From assembly GCF_003589595.1 (NCBI RefSeq), contig NW_020654748.1, positions 3,868,874 through 3,932,873 on the forward strand: 64,000 nucleotides of DNA, written 5' to 3'. The notes under the pieces are model-generated. The model saw only the letters and a program-made list of their open reading frames with translations. It was not told the DNA's origin and did not search any database. This document shows, piece after piece, positions 24,001-33,189 of this stretch (its first letter is position 1; each line of letters begins with the position of its first letter). Source of the DNA: Hyposmocoma kahamanoa (lineage: Eukaryota > Arthropoda > Insecta > Lepidoptera > Cosmopterigidae). The translations under genes and the position numbers were made by a program.

Positions 24001-25953
24001 GAGGCTTTGAAATTTGTATCGCGGCCATCTTGTTTATTTGAATTTCAAACATTTTTTTACTTCCCGCGGAAATTGACTACCTCATAATGTACCTCATAAA
24101 AATGGACAAATATTCCCTCCATATATTATAGTTTTTGCAGGCCGTTGATCATTCTTTCATATTTTCCATATTCAGGTCCTCTCATATTTGATTTTTTTGC
24201 TTTGGAGCCTATCCGCGTACAACGGTATAAATATCTTTTTTCCACCATATCGGGAAGTATGCTTTCTATTTCTATCAGTGAGTAAGAATTTGTAGCTTTA
24301 TTATATGTAATAGGTTCACCTAGTAGCAAATTAATTTACTTCCATTTTTATAAACATCATAAATCATTTAGAGTTTAATGGGTGACACTATCACCCATTT
24401 ACATTACGATGGGCGATTACAAACCAACTGAATAACAAATAGTCAATGGGCGATTATACCTAACTTTGCACAGATATCATTAATATCACGAGATTTTGAA
24501 ATTATCCTGGCACCTGTAGCGGCCTCGGGCCTACAAACCGTGCGTCCGTCGAGAACATTAATGTTGAAACGCGCCTTTTCTTTAAACAAGGCTCAGTAAT
24601 TAACTTATAGCATACAAAGCCAACGGAAGCATTGCGGAAATACATATACATTTTTATGATTCTTTGTACTTTAAGCAGTGTAGTAGTAGTTACTCGTATG
24701 AGCAGTTAGAAAAATGCACGAGTTTGTATTAAACGTTAACCCTTTGACCGCCGTAACAGCTTAAAAGTGTCTTACACTAACTTGGCTGATCAATCAACCA
24801 ATAAAACCCTTTAATTTTCATTTGAAATTAATAAATAATTATTAAGATATTCCATGTAGTATTTACATATTCTAGTTAAGTATGGATTCATAGTTGCATT
24901 TTATGTTCAGTTATGTTTTTCTTCGACTTAGGGCTCATTCCCCAGTCGTGATGCTAGATAGTCGAGAAGTTTAAAGTGTCGTGGCTTGTACATTTCAATG
25001 AATTTGTTCACATATACTACTACACGATTAATTGTCGACTTTTTTGACGTTACGACGACAGACTGACAATGGGAAGAGTTAAAACATCATGAGAAAAATG
25101 TGACGACAAATAATCGCTGCTCCAAACGTTTCTGTCGTGCAAACGACAAGGCGCTGCTGTGAACCGATAAATTGTCGTCACGATCTAGTGGGAACAGCTA
25201 GACACAACAGTCGTTGAACGATAAAATAAACGTCCACGACAAAAAAATGTTTTTGATCCCTATTGTGTTTCTAGTATCATAAAATCAGTTTAGACCTTAG
25301 ATATAGTCTTTTATCACAATTATTGTATTAAACGAAATTAAGTAAAAACGTTTATTGCTAAATGTTTATTGTTCCAAGTTTTATCAGATCATAGGTTAAA
25401 AAGAGTTGTAAAGTTTGAAATAAAAACATTATTGTCAAAAAATATAACTTTTTTATGAAAGAACTGACCTCAAAAGTTCGTGGAATTGTGCGCTATACCA
25501 GATTTATCCCCTAAAAGTGGCAAACACTTTTAGAGGAATATTTACTTCAAATTTAAATGGAACCAACATTGAGATACCCTCTTTCCAACAAAAAAAAGAA
25601 TCATCGTAATCGGTTTACAAAGTAATCGCGTAACATACATACAAAAAAAAATACAGTCAAATTGAGAACCTCCTCCTTTTTTGAAGCCGGTTAAAAATTA
25701 GACACTACTTTTTTGCTCGTTTATTCCCTTTGTTTATATTCTGGACTATAAATTTGTTTCCGTTATATCATAAACAAAATAAAAATGTAAAGGAAACCAT
25801 CTTACATGGTAACCAAGGTATGTTGACTTCGATTCTGTCAGATCGAGCCCAGTTGAAGGGGTCAAGGATGCCGGCGAAGGCTGGTTGAAGTCCGAGCAGT
25901 ATGCACCACAGCATCACTCGAAGATGTTTGCCTGTCAGGTGCAGCCGGAGCAT
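6056..25953 (-). CDS. secreted pancreatic-type triacylglycerol lipase, 14 coding exons
   Basis: Coding exons on the - strand: 25953-25806, 21706-21586, 20371-20224, 18783-18631, 18054-17965, 15085-14950, 13059-12847, 12058-11983, 10304-10168, 8725-8664, 8232-8156, 7452-7383, 6971-6847, 6161-6056 (TAG). All phases agree, giving 1662 nt and 553 residues. Residues 1-27 are a signal peptide (VMLWCILLG, then AFA-G). Exon 2 carries [15 protein letters not shown], typical of pancreatic-lipase relatives, with two N-glycosylation sequons (N52, N64). The alpha/beta-hydrolase domain holds the triad Ser206 (GHSLG), Asp229 (GLDPAEP) and His318 (ACNHVR). Cys289-Cys316 encloses a 26-residue lid. Residues about 405-540 form the C-terminal PLAT-like domain. 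The role is hydrolysis of neutral glycerides outside the cell. An acceptor (TTTCAG) at 25966 precedes the start, so upstream 5' exons exist; ATG at 25914 is an alternative start. Poly(A) candidates are the AATAAA words at 5637-5642 and 5345-5350. Orthology to a named gene is not claimed. Confidence 0.94.
7615..7850 (-). repeat. SINE-D, tRNA head with LINE-like tail
   Basis: On the - strand the element begins with a tRNA-like head (GCCGTGGTAGCCTAATGG as A box, GGATTCGAATC as B box). It continues through GAGCTTTTCGGTGAAGG and AACCCGCATTGGGCCAGTG, the tail shared with lepidopteran RTE-like LINE ends. It lies in lipase intron 11. Unpaired acceptor-stem ends argue against a functional tRNA. Confidence 0.7.
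10569..10800 (-). repeat. RepA copy in lipase intron 8
   Basis: A RepA copy lacking its first ~40 bases; it carries the TGCCACTGCACCCGTCAC and CAGCACCCTTACTCTTCAAA blocks. Just upstream, 10440-10560 and 10805-10890 share short inverted matches (for example ACGTTACACAATTGACCATA at 10820-10839), so the copy sits in a larger palindromic neighbourhood. Confidence 0.7.
11208..11415 (-). repeat. RepA copy, 5'-shortened, in lipase intron 8
   Basis: A second RepA copy in the same intron, with GACGGGATGAACAAGTCC, ACTGCGCCCATCACCCTAAG and the final GTGGCAGAAATAG block; it stops before the GAGCTC end. Confidence 0.7.
12428..12640 (-). repeat. SINE-F, tRNA-headed, in lipase intron 7
   Basis: On the - strand a tRNA-like head (GCCTCCGTGGCCGAACG, then GGTTCGATTCCC) is followed by a body with GTGTAATTTGTGGTTGTC and a TTATTATTA tail. 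Related copies lie at 60338-60550 (+) and, partial, at 49826-49925 (-). The head resembles a tRNA, but the 3' body and short-repeat tail mark it as a SINE. Confidence 0.75.
13469..13742 (+). repeat. RepB copy in lipase intron 6
   Basis: Reads GGAGGAGGTTCTCAATTCTA at its left end and runs to TTTTTGAAGTTGGTT; opposite orientation to the copy at 14195-14485 in the same intron. Confidence 0.65.
13765..13915. repeat. RepC foldback copy
   Basis: Two inverted arms, TTTTCCGGATTTAAATCGCG and its near complement, flank a centre made of runs of T/A and CAAACAAA. The outer flank CGCGAAAACCTAAGAACTCG is shared with the copies at 32238 and 41668. In this copy the CCCGAAACG core has been lost. Confidence 0.65.
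14195..14485 (-). repeat. RepB copy in lipase intron 6
   Basis: Near-full RepB copy with CTCAAAAAGGTTGTGGAC at the left and GAATTGAGAACATCCTG at the right; it lies 450 bp from an oppositely oriented copy. Confidence 0.65.
17020..17399. mobile_element. P-element-like non-autonomous element with THAP fragment
   Basis: A 380-bp element in lipase intron 5, bounded by perfect 8-bp duplications TTGAAAGG (17012-17019 and 17400-17407). The terminal inverted repeats share GAATAATAACGCATAGAA, differing by one base insertion near the tip. Subterminal GTGAGGCAAA words are also inverted. The 8-bp duplication together with the THAP-like ORF inside points to the P superfamily, whose transposases begin with a THAP zinc finger. 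With no transposase it depends on other copies to move. Confidence 0.7.
17168..17290 (+). pseudogene. truncated THAP-domain N-terminus
   Basis: A 40-residue reading frame starting [17 protein letters not shown] and continuing to NITFHKE. The Met, the C-x4-C pair and the later FHK match the start of a C2CH THAP DNA-binding domain. After FHKE the reading becomes unrelated and stops at TAA, so the second Cys-His pair is absent and the protein is not functional. It is probably the internal-deletion remnant of a P-type transposase inside the element at 17020-17399. Confidence 0.6.
18075..18210 (+). repeat. RepC fragment in lipase intron 4
   Basis: Starts GGGATTTGCGATTGCTACAA, has one TTTTCGGATTT arm and the AGCGTTTCGGATTCTTTACA core, then diverges. 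The second arm is missing. It begins just 21 bases beyond the 5' end of lipase exon 5. Confidence 0.6.
18340..18455 (-). repeat. SINE-G copy, tRNA-headed
   Basis: On the - strand a degenerate head (TAGCTCATTTGGGAGAGG, then GTTGGATTCG on +) belongs to the same family as 31500-31615. Mutations in both promoter boxes make a functional tRNA very unlikely. Confidence 0.6.
18625..18632 (-). other. non-canonical GC splice donor of lipase intron 4
   Basis: Exon 4 of the lipase ends ...TTACAG and the intron continues GCAAGT (positions 18630-18625 on the - strand). The intron ends TTTCAG before 18054. Both flanking exons are in phase 0, and the joined protein ([14 protein letters not shown]) reads as expected for the family, so the boundary is well fixed. 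GC-AG introns are a known minor class spliced by the U2 spliceosome, usually with a strong consensus around the donor, as here. Confidence 0.85.
19853..20031. mobile_element. TA-flanked foldback element with ~40 bp inverted ends
   Basis: The left end AAGGGTCGTATTCCAGAACT continues into CTACTCAATGCTCAAGTCAG; the right end is the near-perfect inverse. The borders are TA-AGGGTCG and CGACCCT-like-TA. The interior repeats GACTTGAGTA in both directions. It lies in lipase intron 3. A copy is nested in the hAT-like element at 4115-4233. It has no coding content. Confidence 0.7.
21741..21965 (-). repeat. SINE-E related fragment
   Basis: Shares AGCCGTAGCGCCATCT, GAGACGTCGCTTTATA-like and TTTTTTGTGAAATTATTCCA blocks with the composite at 38100-38640, but lacks the tRNA-like head. 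It lies in lipase intron 1, just upstream of exon 2. Confidence 0.5.
22131..22159 (+). repeat. left half of a perfect 29-bp inverted pair
   Basis: The 29 bases here (TAAAAATGGAAGTAAATTAA... to 22159) are the exact reverse complement of 24322-24350. The pair encloses 2.2 kb with a RepB copy, a tRNA-headed SINE and a tandem array. Confidence 0.7.
22255..22505 (-). repeat. RepB copy in lipase intron 1
   Basis: Contains AGTACTAAAAAAAACC at the left, TCTTTCCAACAAAAAGAGAA in the middle and AGAATTAAGAACCTCCTTCT at the right. Confidence 0.65.
22655..22900 (+). repeat. tRNA-headed SINE (single copy in window)
   Basis: Starts in a GC-rich stretch, then CTTCGATGGCAGAGCAGTTA as an A-box-like region and GAGTTCGATTCCCG as B box, followed by an AT-rich body. 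It is distinct from the other SINE heads here. Confidence 0.5.
23005..23890 (+). repeat. diverged tandem array, unit about 130 bp, seven units
   Basis: The phrase TTTTGACC-CAAATTATTAT and its variants recur near 23016, 23145, 23264, 23394, 23519, 23653 and 23800 (spacing 119-147). Each unit also holds a GCCATNTTNAAAAATGGCG palindrome-like word, CATGYCAATTTTCAG and AGAGCAAATTTTTT. Units are strongly diverged. Short open frames across it (23394-23806) follow no shared frame, so the repeat is not coding. It lies in lipase intron 1. Confidence 0.75.
24322..24350 (-). repeat. right half of a perfect 29-bp inverted pair
   Basis: Exact inverse of 22131-22159. A 66-residue open frame on the - strand (24329-24126) begins within it without an ATG; its product was not recognised. 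Confidence 0.7.
25440..25697 (-). repeat. RepB copy in lipase intron 1
   Basis: Contains CCTCAAAAGTTCGTGGA, CTTCAAATTTAAATGGAACC and GAATTGAGAACCTCCTCCTT; it ends about 110 bp from lipase exon 1. Confidence 0.7.
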
Positions 25954-26829
25954 ACTACTCCACACCTGAAAGAAAGAGATAATTTATTCAATATGTTTGG
26001 CAAAGAACACGCTGTTTATGGTTTTTTTTATGATAGTACATAATAATATTATCAAGGCCTCATCAATTGATGAAGCCGACGAAAGGGTGTTTATAAATTC
26101 GATAAAAATACTGGAAATGAATTAAGTGAATATATCAAATTAGTACAGAACATCACATGTCAACACTCGTCAGCTTCGCGCACTGTTTGGTGTTTAATCC
26201 GCATTCTTCAGGTCTTTTTAGCGGCGTTCAAGTTGACGTTTACACGAATAAAACATAGGTTTAGCATGAATGCAGTATTGATTGCTGACAAGTCGGAGCT
26301 AAGCCTTATCAAGATATAAAACGGCCAAAAATCCATAGTAGTGATCCGTTTAGTTCTTTCAGGCTGTTTCTGTATGTACAATTAAATTACTATATTAAAT
26401 GAGCAATCCCTAGAGTTTCTTGATCATTCTTCTATCTCTATATCTAGTAATTTTCTTCTTACCTATTAAATAAATATATTTTTCACTTTTTTATTTTGAT
26501 ATTTCTTTATTCTAGTACACTGTACTTATTAGATACGACGTCGCGATAGGAGCATACGGACATATTAGGCCTCGTACTCCTACCAGTGGGAGCACCCAGC
26601 AGGAGGAAACGGCCCTCTGTACGCACAAACTTGTAAACGTCTGTGGCGTGTTCAATTACCGGTAAGACCAACAGATACAATTATAATTCTGGGTAGTGCC
26701 ACCGGAGTTAATTTCGTACAGTGGTACTGACGATTCGTTACTTTGAGAGCAAGTAGTTGGTATTACTGTGCGTAGCACATAACATGATAAATAATTGAAA
26801 ATAAAATATTTATTAAGTTTTTAGAAGCG

Positions 26830-27515
26830 ATAGAGCTTCTGGTGAGTTTGTCCAGGGAAGTACAACCACCTTAACAATTTGTACCAAGCGGTAATGTAAG
26901 AACATCGAGTGTATAACCAGAAATAGAGATGAAATGTCATTTAATTTGTTTGAAAATTATTCTGCCAAATTTATTACGGTGACAACTGCGCTCCGATTGG
27001 TCAGCCCGAATTCGAAACAATTGACGGGTGTTGTCAATTGAAAAAAATTTAAAATTACTTATTTAATATTTAATTGCCGATAAAATGTGATTCCCTTTGT
27101 TTTGTAATTAGATGTTTTGCTGTTTTTCACACACCATCGAATAGAACAGTCTCCCATTGTTAGAGATATTATCTTTATTACAATAAATATAGAATATTTT
27201 TGGAATATACGGAGATGTACACACAGGTCAGTTGTTGTACCATTTCAGTTTTCTAATTTGTGATTTCAGCGCAAACGAGAGTTGATATTTAAGAGTGATA
27301 TAAGGTTCATTTACCTGATGAATTGCCAGGGATGGATGGCCCATATTTCGTCTCTATTTCTGGTTATATTCTCGATGTGTGAGAATTACTGCGTTCGGGT
27401 TTTAAACGGTAAGGGTGCTGGTGAAATTACAGGCACAAGAAACTTGTCAACTTATGTCTCAGGATGACGGGCGCAATTTGTTCGTCCAGGCACTTGGTAT
27501 CATTAAAAAAAAATT
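26830..27515 (+). repeat. RepA copy split by a RepH element
   Basis: RepA runs from GAGCTTCTGGTGAGTTTGTC (26835) to GTAATGTAAGAA (26901), is interrupted, and resumes at GAGAATTACTGCGTTCGGG (27381) through GGTAAGGGTGCTGGTGAAAT to the A-rich end. RepA sequence after the reverse-oriented MULE-free junction is collinear with other copies, so the interruption is a later insertion. The insert is annotated separately. Confidence 0.7.
26902..27379 (+). mobile_element. RepH: ~480-bp TIR element inserted in RepA
   Basis: Inverted ends CATCGAGTGTATAACCAGAA and (inverse) CATCGAGAATATAACCAGAA enclose an AT-rich interior with CTGCGCTCCGATTGGTCAG and ATTATCTTTATTACAATAAA. Flanks GTAAGAA and GTGAGAA are a likely ~7-bp target duplication with one mismatch. 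Relatives lie at 35532-36011 and 44484-44971. No coding content, so non-autonomous. Confidence 0.7.
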
Positions 27516-28815
27516 ATAAACTCTAATGTTACCGAAAACATTTCTACAAAATGTTATAAAATCTTTTGTAAATTAAAGGCTTCGAAATCAACACCTGCCA
27601 ATGATACCAATTTCCTGATCGAGTAAAACATATAATCACAGTTCAATGTTTCGATTTATGCTCTATCTGACTCGATAACGAGCGGTTTAGCTAACAGGCT
27701 AAGTGTATTTACTATACGCCAACTGGTTAGATTTACAAATAGCCTTCTACGTAATTTTGAAGAAATAACTCTTAGATTTTGTAACGTGTTTGTACACGTC
27801 GTGACTTTGGTGGATTTTTCTATTTCTTATGTAATGAGGATTGAACCGATTTTCAAGGACTCTTGCGTGGGACTTGAAATTGAAGCATTTGGTGTAATTT
27901 GGCGTAAGATTCGAGAAAATTGAAAAGAAAGTTTTAATGTCTTATATCTTTTTAATATTTATATATGACTCTTATATACTTTATTATTTATTTGGCCTAT
28001 GATTTAGCTTAAAGAATCAGGTGTTATTATTATTTTAAAACAATTAGAAACATTTGAAAATATTTTTTTTCCTTGTGTTATCTGCCCTTGTTGCACCAAA
28101 CTGGTAAATTATGGGGCGTTCGTTTTATTATTGGTTTTTAAGGAAATAAATTGTGAATCAGTCGTATTTAAAAGTAACATTGAAAAAAAAAATCAATGTA
28201 TTTTTAATCATTAATTGAATTCGCTGGATTGAAATGAATCGACATTGTTACGTAGATGGACCAAAAGTTACCTTCAGCAGGTGCCACTGGCCTCCTAAAT
28301 GCTCAATGTTGAGGATGAAGTCGTTTGTTTTAGATATTTTTTTTACATTAAAATAAGTTTTTACAAACTGCAGGTAACGTGTCCGAAATTCAATCATAAT
28401 CTATGCCACAAGGGCGGAGCGCCACCTTTTAAATGAATGAAACTTACGTCATCTAGAAGTGAGATCGAAATGAGTTTTTGTCACAAAATTCTAGATGGTT
28501 TTGTTTACATGTTTTGATGCAATAAGATCAAAACGGGCTTTGGGTGCCGAACGCCTTTGTTGTTCTCAATGCTTCCATTGTCGTTTAATTTAGTTGGTCA
28601 ATATTTTTACTTGTGATTTTAGTGTTACCAGTTCGCCTGAATTCACCTGAATTGATAACGGGAGCGTCCCTGCAACTGTGCTACCTGGGCTCCCTGCACC
28701 TCTGGTGAACCCTGGGGAATAATCGATGAGTACCTTTACGTCGATTGGAAAATCCTTTCACTACGATGGCAATACAGTGTATGCCATAGATATGATAAGA
28801 AGAAGCTTAATTGTT
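27516..28815. other. AT-rich DNA without recognised features
   Basis: No exon-like frame, named repeat or RNA gene was seen here. It may be intergenic DNA or part of a 5' intron of the lipase gene. Confidence 0.3.
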
Positions 28816-28817
28816 TC

Positions 28818-29085
28818 TAGTTTTTTTTATGGTACCAAGTTACGGGACGAAAAAGTGGCGCGCTTGGTTGTTAGTCTGTTTATAGCAGTTGAGTGCCACT
28901 TACAACTTTGAATTACAGAGATCTGAGGGGCACAGCTACTGCGCCCTTCACCCTGCGACATAAGTCCAGCACTCTCACCGTTTAAAACCCGAAAGCAGTA
29001 ATTCTCACATTACCAGTGTGCGGTAGAAATCGGTAAGGTACTAGTACTTTCCTGGAGAAATTCTTTTACAAGGAGCTCTTCTGCT
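28818..29085 (-). repeat. RepA copy
   Basis: Contains GGGACGAAAAAGTGGCGCGC, AGGGGCACAGCTACTGCGCC and, at its start, AAGGAGCTCTTCTGCTAC; near full length. Confidence 0.75.
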
Positions 29086-31499
29086 ACTTAATTTAAAGTA
29101 ACTTTTAAAAAGGACCTAAAAATGATTTATTATATGTAATACAGAGCAGAGCTTAAGTTTTAAGATTATATATAATAAAAAGTAATCCGCTTTACGTATT
29201 TCCTTTTACTTTCTTCCTTATGTTAATTAACGAGAAATGTCCGTTAAAAGCACGAAATAACACTGTAACTTTGTAATTATTAACCAGTGTTAATGTTTAT
29301 ATTTGTAAAGAATTCTGAAGTGAAGCATGTAATTTGTCGTGGTTACCTTCGCTGCCATAGTTTAATGAAAACAGCAACCTATCTTCATACAAGCACTCTC
29401 TGTTTGTACATGGTTATCAGATATATTGTAGCCGTGATGAGTGCTTGTCCTTAAGTTTAATTGAAGTTTGGCGTGGTTATTTTTCCTAATCCTAATTAAA
29501 ACTATTCGCAAATATAAAAACACGACTAATCACTATGGTTTATTTATGGTTACATGATAGGCGAGGTGTTGCAAAATATGTTAATACTAGTAATAAAAAC
29601 CAAATCTTTTTTGTTTACTTCATTGTGAAAGATAATTAGTAGATATTTGACCTTGACCGCGCCATCAGACAAAACTTTTTAATCCGTGTAATAAACCGAG
29701 CAGTGGGTATGTGAACGCCCAGATGATTACCGACTGCCGCCATAAGGGTGTGCTGTAGGAGAGACATAAATAATATATTCTATTTTTTTAAGTTTTTGGC
29801 TTGTTTTGAAGAAGACGTAATTGTTATATTCCGTCCAAGCAATTAAGTTGTTTTTTTCATTACTACCGTAAACGAAAAGGCAAAGATTTGACACCATACG
29901 GCCAAGACTTAGTGAATTTTACTTTGATAGCTGGACTACATAATTAATTAGTGATGTCCCAATGCCTTACCAATTCGATTTCTTATAACAATCGATTTTA
30001 TTTATGATGAATTTTTAATCGTAATTTTAATTCGTTCAAAAACCATGAATTCGTTGAACAACGATAGCTTTTAAAGTGAAAAAAGTTTTAATCCATTTAA
30101 CACATTGACATTTTCAACATTATAAGAACACTATTAGAATTTAATATAATTACTTCAAATTGTTTTGTACTTTCCTTATAATTTATTAGACAGGTACCAA
30201 CCCCTATATAACGGAGAAATCAACTGGAATAATTTCTGTCGGCTTGATAAATATAATTATTATAATATAATTGTAAATGGGAGCAAAAAAGCACGTCACT
30301 CCACAACTATTAAGAAAAAACAAAGTTCATGAAGTAGTGCATTTTGTGTCGAAGGTCGCTTGTAATTATGGAACTTCATAGATACGCTTATGTCAAAAGT
30401 ATAATAAATGGTTGGGCGGAGTATAGACAACATCAAATACGTAGATACTTTGACTCCAAAGTAGCTAAAGCAGTTGTGTTATGGAAATCGGAAACAACGA
30501 CGATACAAAAACTTATATCCGAGATAAAATAGAAAAGTTAGTTTCTACAATGACACGGCCGAGAATCGAAACTGGGACTTCAGACATGACGACACAATGA
30601 AGACACTCAACCACGGAGGTCGTCATAATCGTGACAAAAATTTGAGTGCGAAATTGTCGCGTTTATATAAATATCATCTCTCATAATCATATACTGTTCT
30701 CTTGTATTATAGCTACGCGGTCGCCGACGGCTGTAGCGCAGCGTTTCGCGCACGCGTGTTCCTACCTCCTTTGGCTGGGCACGAGTTCGCGGAAGAGATC
30801 GCCGGTACATTCCTTGCGCAATAAGTGTGTGGCGATAAATGTGTTTATTTTCTACATACCGTCTTTTATCTTAGGCGGTTTTAATTATGACAAGGACTTA
30901 CCTAATATTTTTATAAAGTTTCGCAACAACCTTCTTGAAATCTTGATGTTGAAATGTTTGGAGAGTGTTTTGAATTTTGACGTTCCGTAGCGTGATTTCC
31001 AAACAGATGCTTTTTAAGGAAAAGTTGTTTATGTATATGTCGTTGGCCTACCTCGTGAGACATGACAAGGAATGTGGGCAGAGGAAGACTGAAGATGATT
31101 AATTATATTGAGAATTTATAGTTTTTTGAACGTTTCTACAAATTACTCTGAGAAAATTATCCAATTTTGTTAGGAACAGGTAGCGTACAAGATAACTAAT
31201 AACAAATAAATCGATACTTCCAATGAATACTACGCCAACTCTATTTTTTGGTTATTTTCTGTAATTTTTGTAAACAGCCATATTTATGTACTAATAATTA
31301 TTATGCTCCCTGAATTTTGTGAAAAGAAATAAAAAAGCAAAAAAAAATAAAACAAGACTAAAAATTAAGTAGGCGTAGTGTCTATTAGAGGTAACGAAAT
31401 GTTGACATTTGTGAAAGACAGAAGCTTAAAAGTAATATTAGGTAACTATGGATAGGCTGGAGTGTATTTCCTTGAAATTAAGTATTTATTATTGACATA

Positions 31500-31615
31500 A
31501 AGATCGAACAAACATAAAGAAAATTCCGTCGATTCGGTTGGTCTCGAACCAGCGACCGTTTGCCTGACCGGGGCAACCGCTCTCCCAACTGAGCTACGAA
31601 ACCAGTCAACAGACC
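31500..31615 (-). repeat. SINE-G copy, tRNA-headed
   Basis: On the - strand TAGCTCAGTTGGGAGAGCGG is a near-perfect A-box arm and CTGGTTCGAGACC a good B box. It is followed by AATCGACGGAATTTTC and an AT-rich tail. Of all tRNA-like stretches here this has the best-preserved boxes, yet no 7-bp acceptor stem can be paired across it, so a SINE is favoured over a tRNA gene. Confidence 0.65.
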
Positions 31616-32237
31616 TTAGAATACTGTGCTACAGGTTTATAGTTATTTATTGCAGAAGAAATAAACATAATATTACATTGTTGTAATATTAAAGCTTTTA
31701 CACCTTAGTTACCCACACATGTAACTTTTAAAAATGTTTAAAACATTGTTGGTATAATTAAGCAAAAGACGGTATTTCCTATGAATCTTGTAGGCATTAG
31801 CCATTTTAAATTGTCTAATAACAGGTTTGATTTCCTAACACCTATTCCTCATTACCTATGTAGGTACGTAATGAGTATATATTACTATAGATAGTAGCAT
31901 CGTAGGAATGGAATGTTCTTTGTTTCGGATTTTTTTATGGAAAATATAACACATAATATGTTAATAATGTATCTGATTTGAATTTCTTGACTTAAGACTC
32001 GATACAACCTCAAATGGTTTGGTTGCTTCCGCATAACAGGGAATGTGTTGAACCAATTACTTTGGAGTAAAATTGCGGATATAGGTACACTGATTAGTAT
32101 AGGGTGTGAAAACACGATTACTTAAAAATTTTCACGATAAAAAGAAAACAAATGTACCTCGAAATTTTACAAAAAAATCGCTGTATTCAAGTACTTTACG
32201 TGTACCAATATTTTTATTATATCAACTGAACTAAATG

Positions 32238-32435
32238 GAACATATCGAGTTCTTAGGGTTTCGCGATTGTTACACGTAGGAAATGAAACTATTTTTCCGG
32301 ATTTAAAACGCGTATATTTGTTTTTTCAAACAAACCAACGTTTCGGGCCCTTTACAGGTCTCATCTACAGTCAACAAAAAAACAAATATACTCAATTTAA
32401 ATCCGGAAAAATAGTTTCATTTTCTAAATGAGACA
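32238..32435 (+). repeat. RepC foldback copy with CCCGAAACG core
   Basis: Outer flank CGAGTTCTTAGGGTTTCGCG, left arm AAACTATTTTTCCGGATTTA, core CCAACGTTTCGGGCCCTTTA, right arm the inverse ending ATCCGGAAAAATAGTTTC. The best-preserved two-armed copy in the window. Confidence 0.7.
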
Positions 32436-32603
32436 TGTATAGTATACGATATATACATTTTTTAAATGGCTTCAATTTCGTTCGTAAAAAAATAAATTCT
32501 GAAATAAAGCCAGTGTCCCTGTCGCTCGACCCAAGCAAACAGAACCGTGTCAGTACGGGAAAAATTTTAATTCGCTGAGCTGAGTCAGTATCGACTATTA
32601 AGG

Positions 32604-32880
32604 TTTTTTATTATATCAAGTGACAAGACAAACAAGTCGTGTGCCTGGTGGTAAGCCACCTATAACAGTTGAAATTCCACTCAGAGCTTTACATTGCAAA
32701 GATCTGAGAAACACTGCCAATGTAACACTGCGATATAAAGTTAACAAGCCCGATATGTGCCTGTAGTTTCATTAGCTCTCTTAACCTTTCAAAACAGGAG
32801 CCCAGTACCGCTCACATTACCCCTTGATGGTAGAAATAGGTACGGTGGCAGTACATCTCTGAACTAGTTCTACTACTAAT
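32604..32880 (-). repeat. RepA copy
   Basis: Full-length but diverged; contains ACAAGACAAACAAGTCGTGT and CCTTGATGGTAGAAATAGGT. Two palindromes follow directly (32898-32933 and 33064-33130). Confidence 0.7.
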
Positions 32881-32897
32881 TAGCATCGTGAAATTCA

Positions 32898-32933
32898 ATT
32901 CAATTTTATGCTCTATAGAGCATAAAATTGAAT
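32898..32933. repeat. perfect 36-bp palindrome
   Basis: ATTCAATTTTATGCTCTA is followed at once by its exact reverse complement, with no spacer. It adjoins a RepA copy. Confidence 0.85.
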
Positions 32934-33063
32934 AAAATAAATAAAACATCTGAAACTGATGAACTTGATGGTTACTATTCGTCACGGATTCGGTAAATAA
33001 AGACGAAAACCTTAAAATATAAGGCATTATATGAAGCTTTTTGTCGATTTCATGCGGTATGTG

Positions 33064-33130
33064 TTCGAAACTACTTACATAAATAATATTTTATAATAAA
33101 TAAAATATTATTTACGTAAGTAGTCTCGAA
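33064..33130. repeat. 67-bp near-perfect hairpin
   Basis: The arm TTCGAAACTACTTACATAAA is answered by TTTACGTAAGTAGTCTCGAA with the AATATTTTAT core also paired; only two mismatches and a short AATAA loop. Confidence 0.8.
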
Positions 33131-33189
33131 ATCTGTATTGTTTAAAGGAGTAGGGTCCGGAGCAATTCACTGGTAGATGTGCGCACAGA

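Noticed and set aside
24126..24329. - strand open frame of 67 codons inside lipase intron 1
   Set aside because: No ATG near its start, no recognised family, and it begins inside the 29-bp inverted repeat.
31540..31610. tRNA gene on the - strand
   Set aside because: A and B boxes are good, but no acceptor stem pairs and the sequence belongs to a repeated SINE family.
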